Positions 23,926 to 31,276 of a DNA stretch of 51,255 bases are shown here, in pieces. The stretch is from Flemingiibacterium sp045578725 (GTDB lineage: Bacteria; Bacillota; Clostridia; Oscillospirales; CAG-272). Both the position numbers and the translations under genes were made by a program. The stretch covers positions 1-51,255 of the forward strand of contig JAZNKS010000091.1 of the NCBI GenBank assembly GCA_045578725.1, written 5' to 3'. The notes under the pieces were generated by a model. That model saw only the letters and a program-made list of their open reading frames with translations. It did no database searches and was not told the origin of the DNA. Each line of letters opens with the position of its first letter. Within the stretch, counting starts at the first letter, position 1.

Positions 23926-25245
23926 TTATTCTGATTTTGCTTTAGCGAGCAGCTGCGGCCTTCCGTCGGCCCCCGCCGTAATGGGATAGCTTTCATCGGC
24001 ATACCGGTTGACAAGCCGATCGCCGGCAAAATAACATTCCAGCACCGTCCCGCCCCGCAGGATCCGGTAGCCGTCCCGGCTCTTTTCCAGCCGGATATCC
24101 CCGTACCGGCCGAGCAGGCGGCGCTCTTCCGCCTCGCTCATCGCACGCTCACAGCCGTTTGCAGAGCCGATAGCCGCGATGTAGCCCTTGTCCATGGACA
24201 AAGTGTCCTTGGACAAAGTGTCCATGGAGAGCGTTCCCGATGTGCCTTCCGCCGCTCCGAAATACGCGGCATATACCGCCTCGGAGATGGAATTGCGCGA
24301 ATCGCCGAAGCCGCAGTTGGACAGCAGGATGATGTCGAAATCCTCATCGGGGAGCTGGATATGCAGGGTACGGAAGCCGACATGGCCGCCGTTGTGCTGG
24401 ATCCGCCGCCGTCCGTGCCAGAGATTGACAGCACAGCCGCATCCGAAGGCGTTGATCGGCGCAGGCGTCAGAATCGCCTCCCAACTCTCGTTTGATAACA
24501 GGCTTCGGTTCTTGATCGCCCGGTTCAGGCAGTACACATCGTTGACATCGCCGTTGATATCGCCGGCACCAAACATCCAGCCGATACAGTTGCCGACCGG
24601 GATCAGCGAGTCGCCGCTGATCCCGCATCCGATCGCACGGTGCGGGATCTCCTTTCCCGGGACATCGACGACGGCGTGCTCCATGCCGAGCGGCGCGAAG
24701 ACCTCGTCGTGCATATAGTCCGCATACGGCCGGCCGCTCACATTCTCGATGATCAGCGCACTCAGCGCAAAATTGATATTGGCATACTCGGTCGCCGTTC
24801 CCGGTGCAAAAACCGGCGGCAGACCGGAAAGCTCCCGCACCAGTCTTCGCATATCCACCGCATTTTTGCCGTCGAACGAAGCGTTGTCGGGATGCCGGAC
24901 GAAATCGGGCATTCCGCTGATATGGTGAAGCATATGATACACCGTCACGCGCGCATCAAAGTCCCGCGCCTCGGGCACATACTTACCGGGATGACAATCC
25001 ATACTGACCAGCCCACGCTCGACTAACTTCATAAGGCCAATGGCACAGAAGGGCTTGGACAGCGAATAAAAGGTGAAGCGTGTCTGCTCGGAGACGGGGA
25101 TTCCGCTCTCCGGATCGGCAAGGCCCATACAGCGCTGATACAGGATCCGGTCCCGATGCGTGACACGCAGAATCCCCGCAAAGCGGTTGCGGCCGCAATA
25201 GGCATCCAGCCACCGGTCCATTTTCTCACAAAAAGTCGGATTCAT
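23926..25245 (-). CDS. Serine hydrolase, class C beta-lactamase/esterase fold
   Basis: 439 residues. The active-site motif S61-L-S-K64 (in FTFYSLSKPF), the Tyr motif YANINF and HNGGHVG in the place of the third motif match the beta-lactamase-related penicillin-binding/esterase family. No signal peptide is seen, so a cytoplasmic esterase or peptidase is more likely than a secreted lactamase. Between the catalytic domain and the C-terminal tail is a tandem repeat of five residues (TLSMD/TLSKD). AGGAGG lies 7 bases before the ATG at 25245. It is the first gene of a four-gene operon. Confidence 0.85.
   Translation of the reverse strand: MNPTFCEKMDRWLDAYCGRNRFAGILRVTHRDRILYQRCMGLADPESGIPVSEQTRFTFYSLSKPFCAIGLMKLVERGLVSMDCHPGKYVPEARDFDARVTVYHMLHHISGMPDFVRHPDNASFDGKNAVDMRRLVRELSGLPPVFAPGTATEYANINFALSALIIENVSGRPYADYMHDEVFAPLGMEHAVVDVPGKEIPHRAIGCGISGDSLIPVGNCIGWMFGAGDINGDVNDVYCLNRAIKNRSLLSNESWEAILTPAPINAFGCGCAVNLWHGRRRIQHNGGHVGFRTLHIQLPDEDFDIILLSNCGFGDSRNSISEAVYAAYFGAAEGTSGTLSMDTLSKDTLSMDKGYIAAIGSANGCERAMSEAEERRLLGRYGDIRLEKSRDGYRILRGGTVLECYFAGDRLVNRYADESYPITAGADGRPQLLAKAKSE
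24191..24235 (-). repeat. Three 15-bp tandem units inside the serine hydrolase gene
   Basis: Units start at 24191, 24206 and 24221; the first two differ at one base and the third is diverged. They encode TLSMD-TLSKD-TLSMD, a linker between domains. Confidence 0.8.
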
Positions 25246-25273
25246 ACCGTCGCCTCCTTTTAAGTACGGCATT

Positions 25274-25302
25274 ATTATATCACACATGGATACCGAAATC
25301 AA
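25274..25302 (-). promoter_or_regulatory. Promoter of the serine hydrolase operon
   Basis: Minus strand TTGATT (25297-25302), 17-base spacer ending in TGTGA, TATAAT (25274-25279). Confidence 0.8.
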
Positions 25303-25346
25303 GTATCCGGACCGGACATTTTTTGAAATTATCTTGACAAAAGCTC

Positions 25347-25375
25347 TTTACACCGCCGCGAAAAAATGGTATACT
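25347..25375 (+). promoter_or_regulatory. Promoter of the GH29-pyrE operon
   Basis: TTTACA (25347-25352), 17-base spacer ending in TGG, TATACT (25370-25375). A TTGACA at 25334 is too far from any -10. Confidence 0.75.
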
Positions 25376-25422
25376 ATTATAAGCGTGAGAATACTTCACC
25401 CGGCAGAAAGGAATCAACGGAT

Positions 25423-26628
25423 ATGGGTATGCCCAAAAAATTCGGAATGTTTGTGCATTGGGGAATCTATTCCCTCCTTGCCTATCACGAGCAGGCGCGC
25501 TGGCGCTTCTATACCCCGCGCGATGTTTATGCCAAGCTCGCCGAGCGCTTCAATCCGACCGCCTTCGATCCCGATGCGCTGGTTGCGCTGGCAAAGGAAG
25601 CCGGCATGGAATACATCTGCATCACAACCAAGCATCATGACGGCTTCTGTATGTTTGACACCAAATATACGGATTTCAACATCATGAACACCCCCTACGG
25701 CCGCGATATTCTGAAGGAGCTGGCCGATGCCTGCGAGCGGGGCGGAATGGCGCTGTCGCTCTATTATTCCAACCCCGACTGGCATTGCCCCTACGGCTAC
25801 AATTCCAGGAGCTCGCATCAGATGCCCTCTCCCGATCAGGAGGAGGATACCGTCCGCTACCGCGCGTTTGTCAAAAATCAGCTCTCGGAGCTGCTGACAA
25901 ACTACGGCAAAATCTACACCCTCTTCTGGGATATCCCCGCCAAGATCGAGGATCCCTCCATGAACGAATTCGTCCGCAGCCTTCAGCCGGATATTCTCAT
26001 CAATGACCGCGGATGGGGCGACAAGGGCGATTTCTCCACGCCGGAGCGCGAGGTTCCCGAGGGAGGTAAGTTCGAGCGATACACCGAGGCCTGCCAATCG
26101 GTCGGTCATGAGAGCTGGGGCTACTACGCAAACGAGGATTATTACACCAAGCGTTTCCTCACCTCCAGCATCGACAAAATCTTTGTCAAGGACGGAAGCT
26201 ATCTGCTGAACGTCGGCCCGATGGCGGACGGACGGCTCCCCGATGAAGCGGTACGGCTGGTTCGCGGTGTCGGCGACTGGTATCAGCGCGTCCGCGAGGC
26301 CTTCGATGCCGAGCCCTGCGCCCTGCTCGACAATCATTCTCTGCTGACAACCCGGCGCGGCGATACTCTCTATGTTCACATCCCGGATGGGCTCATTCAC
26401 TGCGGTCTGTCCTTAAAGCCGCTGAATGTCCGCCCACGCTCGGTCACGCTTCTGAATGACGGACGTGCACTTTCCTTTGAGGTTTCCGCCCGCCCGGCCG
26501 CCAAGAACTGGCAGACCGGCATTCTCGATCCGCAGGTGCTTCATGTCGGAAGCATCCCGGCTGACGAATATGCGGGCGAGACGATGATTCTGAAAATCGA
26601 GCTTGACAATACACCGATTCAAATATAA
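25423..26628 (+). CDS. Alpha-L-fucosidase, glycoside hydrolase family 29
   Basis: 401 residues. FGMFVHWGIYS at the N-terminus and TKHHDGFCMFDTKYTDFN are hallmark GH29 segments. The likely nucleophile is D170 in YTLFWDIPAK. LLNVGPMADG marks the end of the barrel, and a small beta domain follows. It releases terminal alpha-fucose from oligosaccharides. No signal peptide, so a cytoplasmic enzyme. AAGGA precedes the ATG at 25423; an upstream in-frame start would overlap the promoter. It leads an operon with pyrE (13 bases downstream) and a GNAT gene. Confidence 0.93.
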   Translation: MGMPKKFGMFVHWGIYSLLAYHEQARWRFYTPRDVYAKLAERFNPTAFDPDALVALAKEAGMEYICITTKHHDGFCMFDTKYTDFNIMNTPYGRDILKELADACERGGMALSLYYSNPDWHCPYGYNSRSSHQMPSPDQEEDTVRYRAFVKNQLSELLTNYGKIYTLFWDIPAKIEDPSMNEFVRSLQPDILINDRGWGDKGDFSTPEREVPEGGKFERYTEACQSVGHESWGYYANEDYYTKRFLTSSIDKIFVKDGSYLLNVGPMADGRLPDEAVRLVRGVGDWYQRVREAFDAEPCALLDNHSLLTTRRGDTLYVHIPDGLIHCGLSLKPLNVRPRSVTLLNDGRALSFEVSARPAAKNWQTGILDPQVLHVGSIPADEYAGETMILKIELDNTPIQI

Positions 26629-26641
26629 AGGAGATAGAAAA

Positions 26642-27313
26642 ATGAGCTACAAGACTGACTTTATCGAATTCATGGTAAGAAGCGGCGTTCTCCGCTTCGG
26701 CGACTTCACCACCAAATCCGGACGCAAGTCCCCCTACTTTGTAAACACCGGCAACTACCGCACCGGTGCCCAGATGTCCAAGCTCGGCAAATACTACGCC
26801 GAGTGCCTGAAGCAGAATGTCGGCGAGGATTTTGATGTCCTCTTCGGCCCGGCCTACAAGGGAATTCCGCTTGCCACCGTCACCGCCTGCTCCCTCTTCA
26901 CCGAATACGGCATTGACAAGCCCTACTGCTTCAACCGCAAGGAAGCCAAGGATCACGGCGAGGGCGGCAATATGGTCGGTGCCAAGCTGAAGGACGGCGA
27001 CCGCGTTGTCATCATCGAGGATGTGATCACCGCCGGCACCGCTGTCCGCGAAACCCTTCCCCAGCTGAAGGCCGCAGCCGATGTCCGGGTCGAGCATATG
27101 ATTATCTCCGTTGACCGCATGGAGCGCGGCCAGTCCGGCACCACCGCCATCAAGGAGATCGGTGCGGAATTCGGCATCCAGGTTCACCCGATCGTCACCG
27201 TCCGTGACATCATCGAGCATATGCACAACCGCGAGATCGATGGCGAGATTCCGCTGAACGATGAGATCCGCGAGCGCATGGAGCAGTACCTCGAAATGTA
27301 CTGCGAGAAATAA
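26642..27313 (+). CDS. pyrE: Orotate phosphoribosyltransferase
   Basis: 223 residues. It joins orotate and PRPP to form OMP in pyrimidine synthesis. Motifs: FTTKSGRKSPYF near the N-terminus, FGPAYKGIPLA, and the PRPP loop VVIIEDVITAGTA. AAAGGAG precedes the ATG, 13 bases after the fucosidase stop. It stands apart from other pyr genes, and its coupling to a fucosidase is unusual. The GNAT gene starts directly after its stop. Confidence 0.96.
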   Translation: MSYKTDFIEFMVRSGVLRFGDFTTKSGRKSPYFVNTGNYRTGAQMSKLGKYYAECLKQNVGEDFDVLFGPAYKGIPLATVTACSLFTEYGIDKPYCFNRKEAKDHGEGGNMVGAKLKDGDRVVIIEDVITAGTAVRETLPQLKAAADVRVEHMIISVDRMERGQSGTTAIKEIGAEFGIQVHPIVTVRDIIEHMHNREIDGEIPLNDEIRERMEQYLEMYCEK

Positions 27314-27904
27314 TTGAGCATCACGCTTCGCAGGGCTGTGCCGGCCGATGCGGCAAGCCTTGCCGGAATCTACCGCCCGTATGTGGAAAACACCGCGATC
27401 ACGCTGGAATTCGATCCCCCGGATGCCGATGAATTTGCGCGGAGGATTGTTTCCATCGCCGGTGAATATCCCTATCTGATCGCCGAGGAGAACGGCATCG
27501 CCATCGGCTATGCCTATGCCCACCGCTTCAAGGAGCGATACGGCTACCGATTCTGCGCCGAGCTGTCGGTCTATCTTGATCCTTCCGTCACCGGACAAGG
27601 GCTCGGAACCCGGCTTTACCGCGCGCTGATCGCGCTTCTCGGTGCCATGGGCTGCCGGAATCTGTACGGCGTTGTCACCGACCCGAATCCTGCCAGTTTT
27701 GCCCTGCATCAATCGCTCGGATTTGCTGAAACCGGCCGCGAACATCTGGCGGGCAACAAGTACGGCACCTGGCGGGATGTAGTCATCTTCGAGCTTCTGC
27801 TCGGGCCGCATACCTCCGAGCCGGATCCTGCCCATCATCGGGACAAGCCGCTCCGATTTGACGAGCTGGATGAGGGACTTGTGGATGGAATACTGAAAAA
27901 ATGA
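27314..27904 (+). CDS. GNAT family N-acetyltransferase (phosphinothricin acetyltransferase-like)
   Basis: 196 residues. The acetyl-CoA binding motif appears as VTGQGLGTRLYRALI, and VVTDPNPASFALHQSLGF is the typical fourth motif. The opening LRRAVPADAASLAGIYRPYVENTAIT resembles the Pat/YwnH group, which acetylates phosphinothricin, methionine derivatives or similar amines. The most probable start is a TTG directly abutting the pyrE stop; the ribosome site is poor, so translation probably depends on coupling to pyrE. A strong terminator follows. Confidence 0.85.
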   Translation: MSITLRRAVPADAASLAGIYRPYVENTAITLEFDPPDADEFARRIVSIAGEYPYLIAEENGIAIGYAYAHRFKERYGYRFCAELSVYLDPSVTGQGLGTRLYRALIALLGAMGCRNLYGVVTDPNPASFALHQSLGFAETGREHLAGNKYGTWRDVVIFELLLGPHTSEPDPAHHRDKPLRFDELDEGLVDGILKK

Positions 27905-27910
27905 CAAAGT

Positions 27911-27952
27911 CCCGGAACCTGTCAAAAACAGGTTCCGGGATCTTCTTTTTTA
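27911..27952. terminator. Intrinsic terminator between the GNAT gene and nrdR
   Basis: A perfect 11-bp stem CCCGGAACCTG/CAGGTTCCGGG with a 7-base loop (27911-27939), followed by ATCTTCTTTTTTATTT on the plus strand. It probably also ends the convergent nrdR transcript. Confidence 0.9.
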
Positions 27953-28420
27953 TTTCTGACGTGCTTCGCGATCCCGCTTCAGGCGGTTCAGCTCGTCAAA
28001 GAAGGAATCGATGTCATCGAAATCCCGATACACCGATACAAACCGGATATAGGCAACCTCATCCAGCAGCTTCAGACCGGCCATGATCCGCTCGCCGATT
28101 TCGATGGTCGATACTTCCGTGCGCATCGTATTCTGAAATTCGGTTTCCATGCTGCTAACCAGGGCTTCCATCTGCCGGATGGATACCGGCCGCTTGCGGC
28201 AGGCCTTCAGCAGACCGTTCAGGATCTTATTCCGATCGAAGGTTTCACGGGTATTATCCCGCTTGCAGACCATCAGCTCCGGCTCCTCCAGAACCTCATA
28301 GGTTGTGAAACGGTGCTGACACGCGCCGCATTCGCGGCGGCGGCGGATGGTATCCGCGCCGTCAACCGATCGGGTTTCCAGCACTTTGCTTTCATCAAAT
28401 CCGCAGATCGGACACTTCAT
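27950..28420 (-). CDS. nrdR: Transcriptional regulator NrdR
   Basis: 156 residues, the normal length. A zinc ribbon with C3, C6, C31 and C34 is followed by an ATP-cone (VCKRDNTRETFDRNKILNGLLKAC onward). NrdR senses ATP/dATP and represses ribonucleotide reductase genes; none is adjacent here. It has its own promoter and is transcribed alone. Confidence 0.97.
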   Translation of the reverse strand: MKCPICGFDESKVLETRSVDGADTIRRRRECGACQHRFTTYEVLEEPELMVCKRDNTRETFDRNKILNGLLKACRKRPVSIRQMEALVSSMETEFQNTMRTEVSTIEIGERIMAGLKLLDEVAYIRFVSVYRDFDDIDSFFDELNRLKRDREARQK

Positions 28421-28486
28421 AGACGTTTTCCTTTCTCTATATAAGCGTTCAAACGTTTTCGGTTATGCTATTAGGATTATGCTACT

Positions 28487-28515
28487 ATTATATCACAACT
28501 TTTATAAATTGTAAA
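28487..28515 (-). promoter_or_regulatory. nrdR promoter
   Basis: Minus strand TTTACA (28510-28515), 17-base spacer ending in TGTGA, TATAAT (28487-28492). Confidence 0.8.
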
Positions 28516-28625
28516 CGGGTAAAGGAAATTTTTCCAATTTATTCACATACTGCCCATACTTACGCTTACAGCGGTGTAAATGCGGCAAGACTTTACCGAG
28601 TTTTTACAAATCTTTTTCAAACAGC

Positions 28626-28654
28626 TTGACAAGCAGATCGTTCAATGGTATAAT
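28626..28654 (+). promoter_or_regulatory. Promoter of the GDPD gene
   Basis: TTGACA (28626-28631), 17-base spacer ending in TGG, TATAAT (28649-28654). Confidence 0.88.
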
Positions 28655-28691
28655 TGATACGAAAAAAGCAGTTCCGAAAGGAGATTATACT

Positions 28692-29429
28692 ATGGAACTT
28701 CACGGCAAAAAACTGATTCAGGCCCACCGCGGTGCTTCGGCATATGCGCCGGAAAACACGCTGGAGGCTTTTGCTCTGGCCATCGAAATGAAGGCAGACG
28801 GCATCGAGCTGGATGTTCACCGCACCAAAGACGGCCATCTTGTTGTCACGCATGACGGCGAAATCAGCCGCGTATCCAACGGCTCCGGCAAGATCGCCGA
28901 AATGACGCTGGCCGAGCTTCGCCAGTACAGCTTCGCCGCCGGATTTGCCGATAAATACGGTCATGTCAACATTCCCACGCTGGAAGAGGTCTACAATCTG
29001 ATGAAGCCCTCCGGCCTCGTTGTCAACGTTGAGCTGAAGGCTTCCGGCACCGATTTTGTCCACGAGGTTCACGACTGCGCCATCGCCTGCGGCATGAAGG
29101 ATCAGGTCATTTACTCATCCTTCAATCACTTCAACCTGACCGATATGCTGGATTATGATGCCGATGCCTTTGTCGCTCCGCTCTACGGTGCCGATATCGT
29201 CAAGCCGGCCGATTACGCCAAGCTGTTCGGTGCCAAGGCGATCCATCCGCACTACAGCCAGATCCTGAAGTATCCGGACATCGTCAAGCGTGCCGGTGAG
29301 CTGGGTGTCCGCGTTCATCCGTGGACGGTGGACAACGAAGACCACCTCGCCCGTCTGTTCGAGCTGGACATTGATTCCATTATCACCAACAAGCCGGATG
29401 TAGCCCTTCGGATCCGCGACGGCCGCTGA
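28692..29429 (+). CDS. Glycerophosphodiester phosphodiesterase
   Basis: 245 residues. AHRGASAYAPENT gives catalytic H12, GIELDVH gives metal ligands E39 and D41, and H54 is the second catalytic His. VHPWTVDN near the C-terminus is typical. It splits glycerophosphodiesters from lipid turnover into glycerol 3-phosphate and an alcohol. It is the short cytoplasmic type, with no signal peptide. GAAAGGAG lies before the ATG at 28692. Its stop codon directly abuts the stop of the convergent azlD gene. Confidence 0.93.
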   Translation: MELHGKKLIQAHRGASAYAPENTLEAFALAIEMKADGIELDVHRTKDGHLVVTHDGEISRVSNGSGKIAEMTLAELRQYSFAAGFADKYGHVNIPTLEEVYNLMKPSGLVVNVELKASGTDFVHEVHDCAIACGMKDQVIYSSFNHFNLTDMLDYDADAFVAPLYGADIVKPADYAKLFGAKAIHPHYSQILKYPDIVKRAGELGVRVHPWTVDNEDHLARLFELDIDSIITNKPDVALRIRDGR

Positions 29430-29768
29430 TTACAGCAGAGGCAGAATCCGGATCAGAAGAATGTACAGCGCCGTACCAGCCCCGATGCTCAGCAGGGAAT
29501 TCTTCCATCGGATGTGAAGAAATGCGATCAGCGCGATGGAAATCGCCTCCGGGATTCCGTGGGGTGCGGCGATGAGGCTCACGTTTTTCAGACAGTAAAC
29601 TACAAGCAAACCAATAACCGCGGGCGGCAGTAACCGGCTGAGCGCGGTTATTGCTTTGGGTGCCTGCCGCTTTTCCGGGAACAGGATAAACGGAAGCCAG
29701 CGCGTGATCTGTGTTCCCAGCGTGATGGCAAGAATCACGGCAAATACCTGCCAGGCATTATGCGTCAT
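29430..29768 (-). CDS. azlD: Branched-chain amino acid transport protein AzlD
   Basis: 112 residues with about four membrane segments (VFAVILAITLGTQI, AVIGLLVVYCL, SIALIAFLHI, ALYILLIRIL). TQITRWLPFIL is typical of AzlD, the small partner of AzlC in exporters of branched-chain amino acids. The ATG at 29768 lies inside the end of azlC (11-base overlap), showing coupling. An earlier TTG at 29792 is less likely. The stop touches the GDPD stop. Confidence 0.9.
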   Translation of the reverse strand: MTHNAWQVFAVILAITLGTQITRWLPFILFPEKRQAPKAITALSRLLPPAVIGLLVVYCLKNVSLIAAPHGIPEAISIALIAFLHIRWKNSLLSIGAGTALYILLIRILPLL

Positions 29769-30495
29769 GTACCCATCCCGCCTTTCCGACAAGCATCAGC
29801 AGCAAAGCAATCGCCGCCATCGAGGGCAGAAGAAAATCCTCCGCTCCGAAGATAAGCAGGCAGATTACGGAGGCCAGAATTCCGATTCCTGCCGGAAGCA
29901 GCTTTTCCTTCTCCCGGCAGGAATCGATCAGAATGACCACAAACAGCGCCGTCAGCACAAAATCAAAGCCGGTGGTATCAAAGCCCTCCACCTGTGTCAG
30001 CAGAGCCCCGAGGATGCCGCCGACCAGCGAGGCCGATACCCAGTAGATATAATTGAGCAGCGATACGGCAAAGCAGTACCGTGCCCGGGATCCCTCCGCC
30101 TGTGCTTCCCGCGGAAGACCGCCCGCCAGAATTGAAAAGCTCTCGTCACAGAGAAGGCAGATCAATAAAGGCTTGAGTTTTCCCATCCCCCGATACTCCG
30201 AGAGAAAGGCAAGTCCATAGAAAATATGTCTTGCGTTGACCGTCAGGCTGAGAAGAAAGGCCTGCATCGGATCGAAGGCCGCGCAGAGCAGCGTGACGGC
30301 CACATACTGCATACTGCCGCCAAATGCCAGCGCGCTCATCAGAAAAGCCCACACCGCGCCGTATCCCTTGGATGTCAGCAGAATGCCGAACGCGATGCCA
30401 AGGAAGGAAAAGCCGGCGAGCACGGGAAGTGTGGCCGGCAAGGCTATCCGGAAGGCCCGCCGCCACGGAATCGGTGAAAGAGTTTCTGTATCCAT
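29758..30495 (-). CDS. azlC: Branched-chain amino acid permease AzlC
   Basis: 245 residues with about seven hydrophobic segments. FRIALPATLPVLAGFSFLGIAFG, SALAFGGSMQYVAV and LTVNARHIFYGLAF are AzlC signatures. It forms the large subunit of the AzlCD exporter. GGAGG lies 4 bases before the ATG. It is the first gene of a two-gene operon with azlD. Confidence 0.94.
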   Translation of the reverse strand: MDTETLSPIPWRRAFRIALPATLPVLAGFSFLGIAFGILLTSKGYGAVWAFLMSALAFGGSMQYVAVTLLCAAFDPMQAFLLSLTVNARHIFYGLAFLSEYRGMGKLKPLLICLLCDESFSILAGGLPREAQAEGSRARYCFAVSLLNYIYWVSASLVGGILGALLTQVEGFDTTGFDFVLTALFVVILIDSCREKEKLLPAGIGILASVICLLIFGAEDFLLPSMAAIALLLMLVGKAGWVHDA

Positions 30496-30528
30496 TCATC
30501 CTCCGTCGGAATATACTGAAGTATTACC

Positions 30529-30557
30529 ATTATACAACCGTTTTTTCCGCTTGTCAA
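30529..30557 (-). promoter_or_regulatory. azlCD promoter
   Basis: Minus strand TTGACA (30552-30557), 17-base spacer, TATAAT (30529-30534). A short inverted repeat ATACT-TC-AGTAT lies just downstream and could be an operator. Confidence 0.8.
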
Positions 30558-30592
30558 GAAAAAACGTACATCCATTGCAGAAAGGAACCGAT

Positions 30593-31276
30593 ATGTGCAT
30601 CATCGGAATTACGCTTGGCTTCAACCGTGACGGCGATCTCTTCCTTCGCCGCCATTACTGTGAGGCAATCCGCCGCGCAGGAGGCTCTCCCATCCTGCTC
30701 CCGCCTTTACTGGATCCCAGGGAAGCACTCCGCATCTGTGACGGAATCCTGTTTACCGGCGGCGGCGATATCGATCCGCGCGGTCTCGATCGGGCGCTGT
30801 ATGCGGACTATGACGAAGCCCTGCTCGCAAGCCCCAATGCCGAGCGGGATGGCTTTGAACTGCCGCTGGCCCGCTTAGCTTATGAGCGGGATCTTCCTTC
30901 TCTTGGCATCTGCCGCGGCCTGCAAATCATGAATGCGGCCCTTGGCGGAACACTGATCTTCGATCTGCCCGGTCACCGGCAGACGCTGGAGCGTCATCAG
31001 ACCTCACACAGCGTCTCCGTTTCGGCCGATTCACGCCTCTGTACGCTGATCGGTAAGCAGGCCGAGGTCAACAGCTTCCACCATCAGACCCTTGACAGGC
31101 TCGCGCCGGGCATGAAGGCCGCAGCCCACACCACCGGCGGTGCCGGAAATATCGAGGCCGCCGAGGATCCCACCAAGCGCTTCTGGCTCGGTGTCCAATG
31201 GCATCCCGAGCATCTGACCGACGAAGGCACAAAAAAGCTGTTTGCCGCCTTTGTCAAAGCGGCAAACAGCCGGTAA
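30593..31276 (+). CDS. Class I glutamine amidotransferase, gamma-glutamyl-GABA hydrolase-like (peptidase C26)
   Basis: 227 residues. The catalytic triad is visible: C107 in LGICRGLQIMN, H204 and E206 in VQWHPEH. LFTGGGDIDP is typical of the PuuD/C26 group, which removes gamma-linked glutamate from small molecules. AAAGGA lies before the ATG at 30593; longer in-frame starts would run through azlC on the other strand. No clear promoter was found. Its last codons contain the antisense terminator of the GH2 gene, and its stop touches that gene's stop. Confidence 0.88.
   Translation: MCIIGITLGFNRDGDLFLRRHYCEAIRRAGGSPILLPPLLDPREALRICDGILFTGGGDIDPRGLDRALYADYDEALLASPNAERDGFELPLARLAYERDLPSLGICRGLQIMNAALGGTLIFDLPGHRQTLERHQTSHSVSVSADSRLCTLIGKQAEVNSFHHQTLDRLAPGMKAAAHTTGGAGNIEAAEDPTKRFWLGVQWHPEHLTDEGTKKLFAAFVKAANSR
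31231..31270 (-). terminator. Terminator of the GH2 gene, inside the 3' end of the amidotransferase gene
   Basis: A 12-bp stem GCTGTTTGCCGC/GCGGCAAACAGC (31237-31248 with 31259-31270) is followed on the minus strand by six Ts (31231-31236). Confidence 0.85.
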
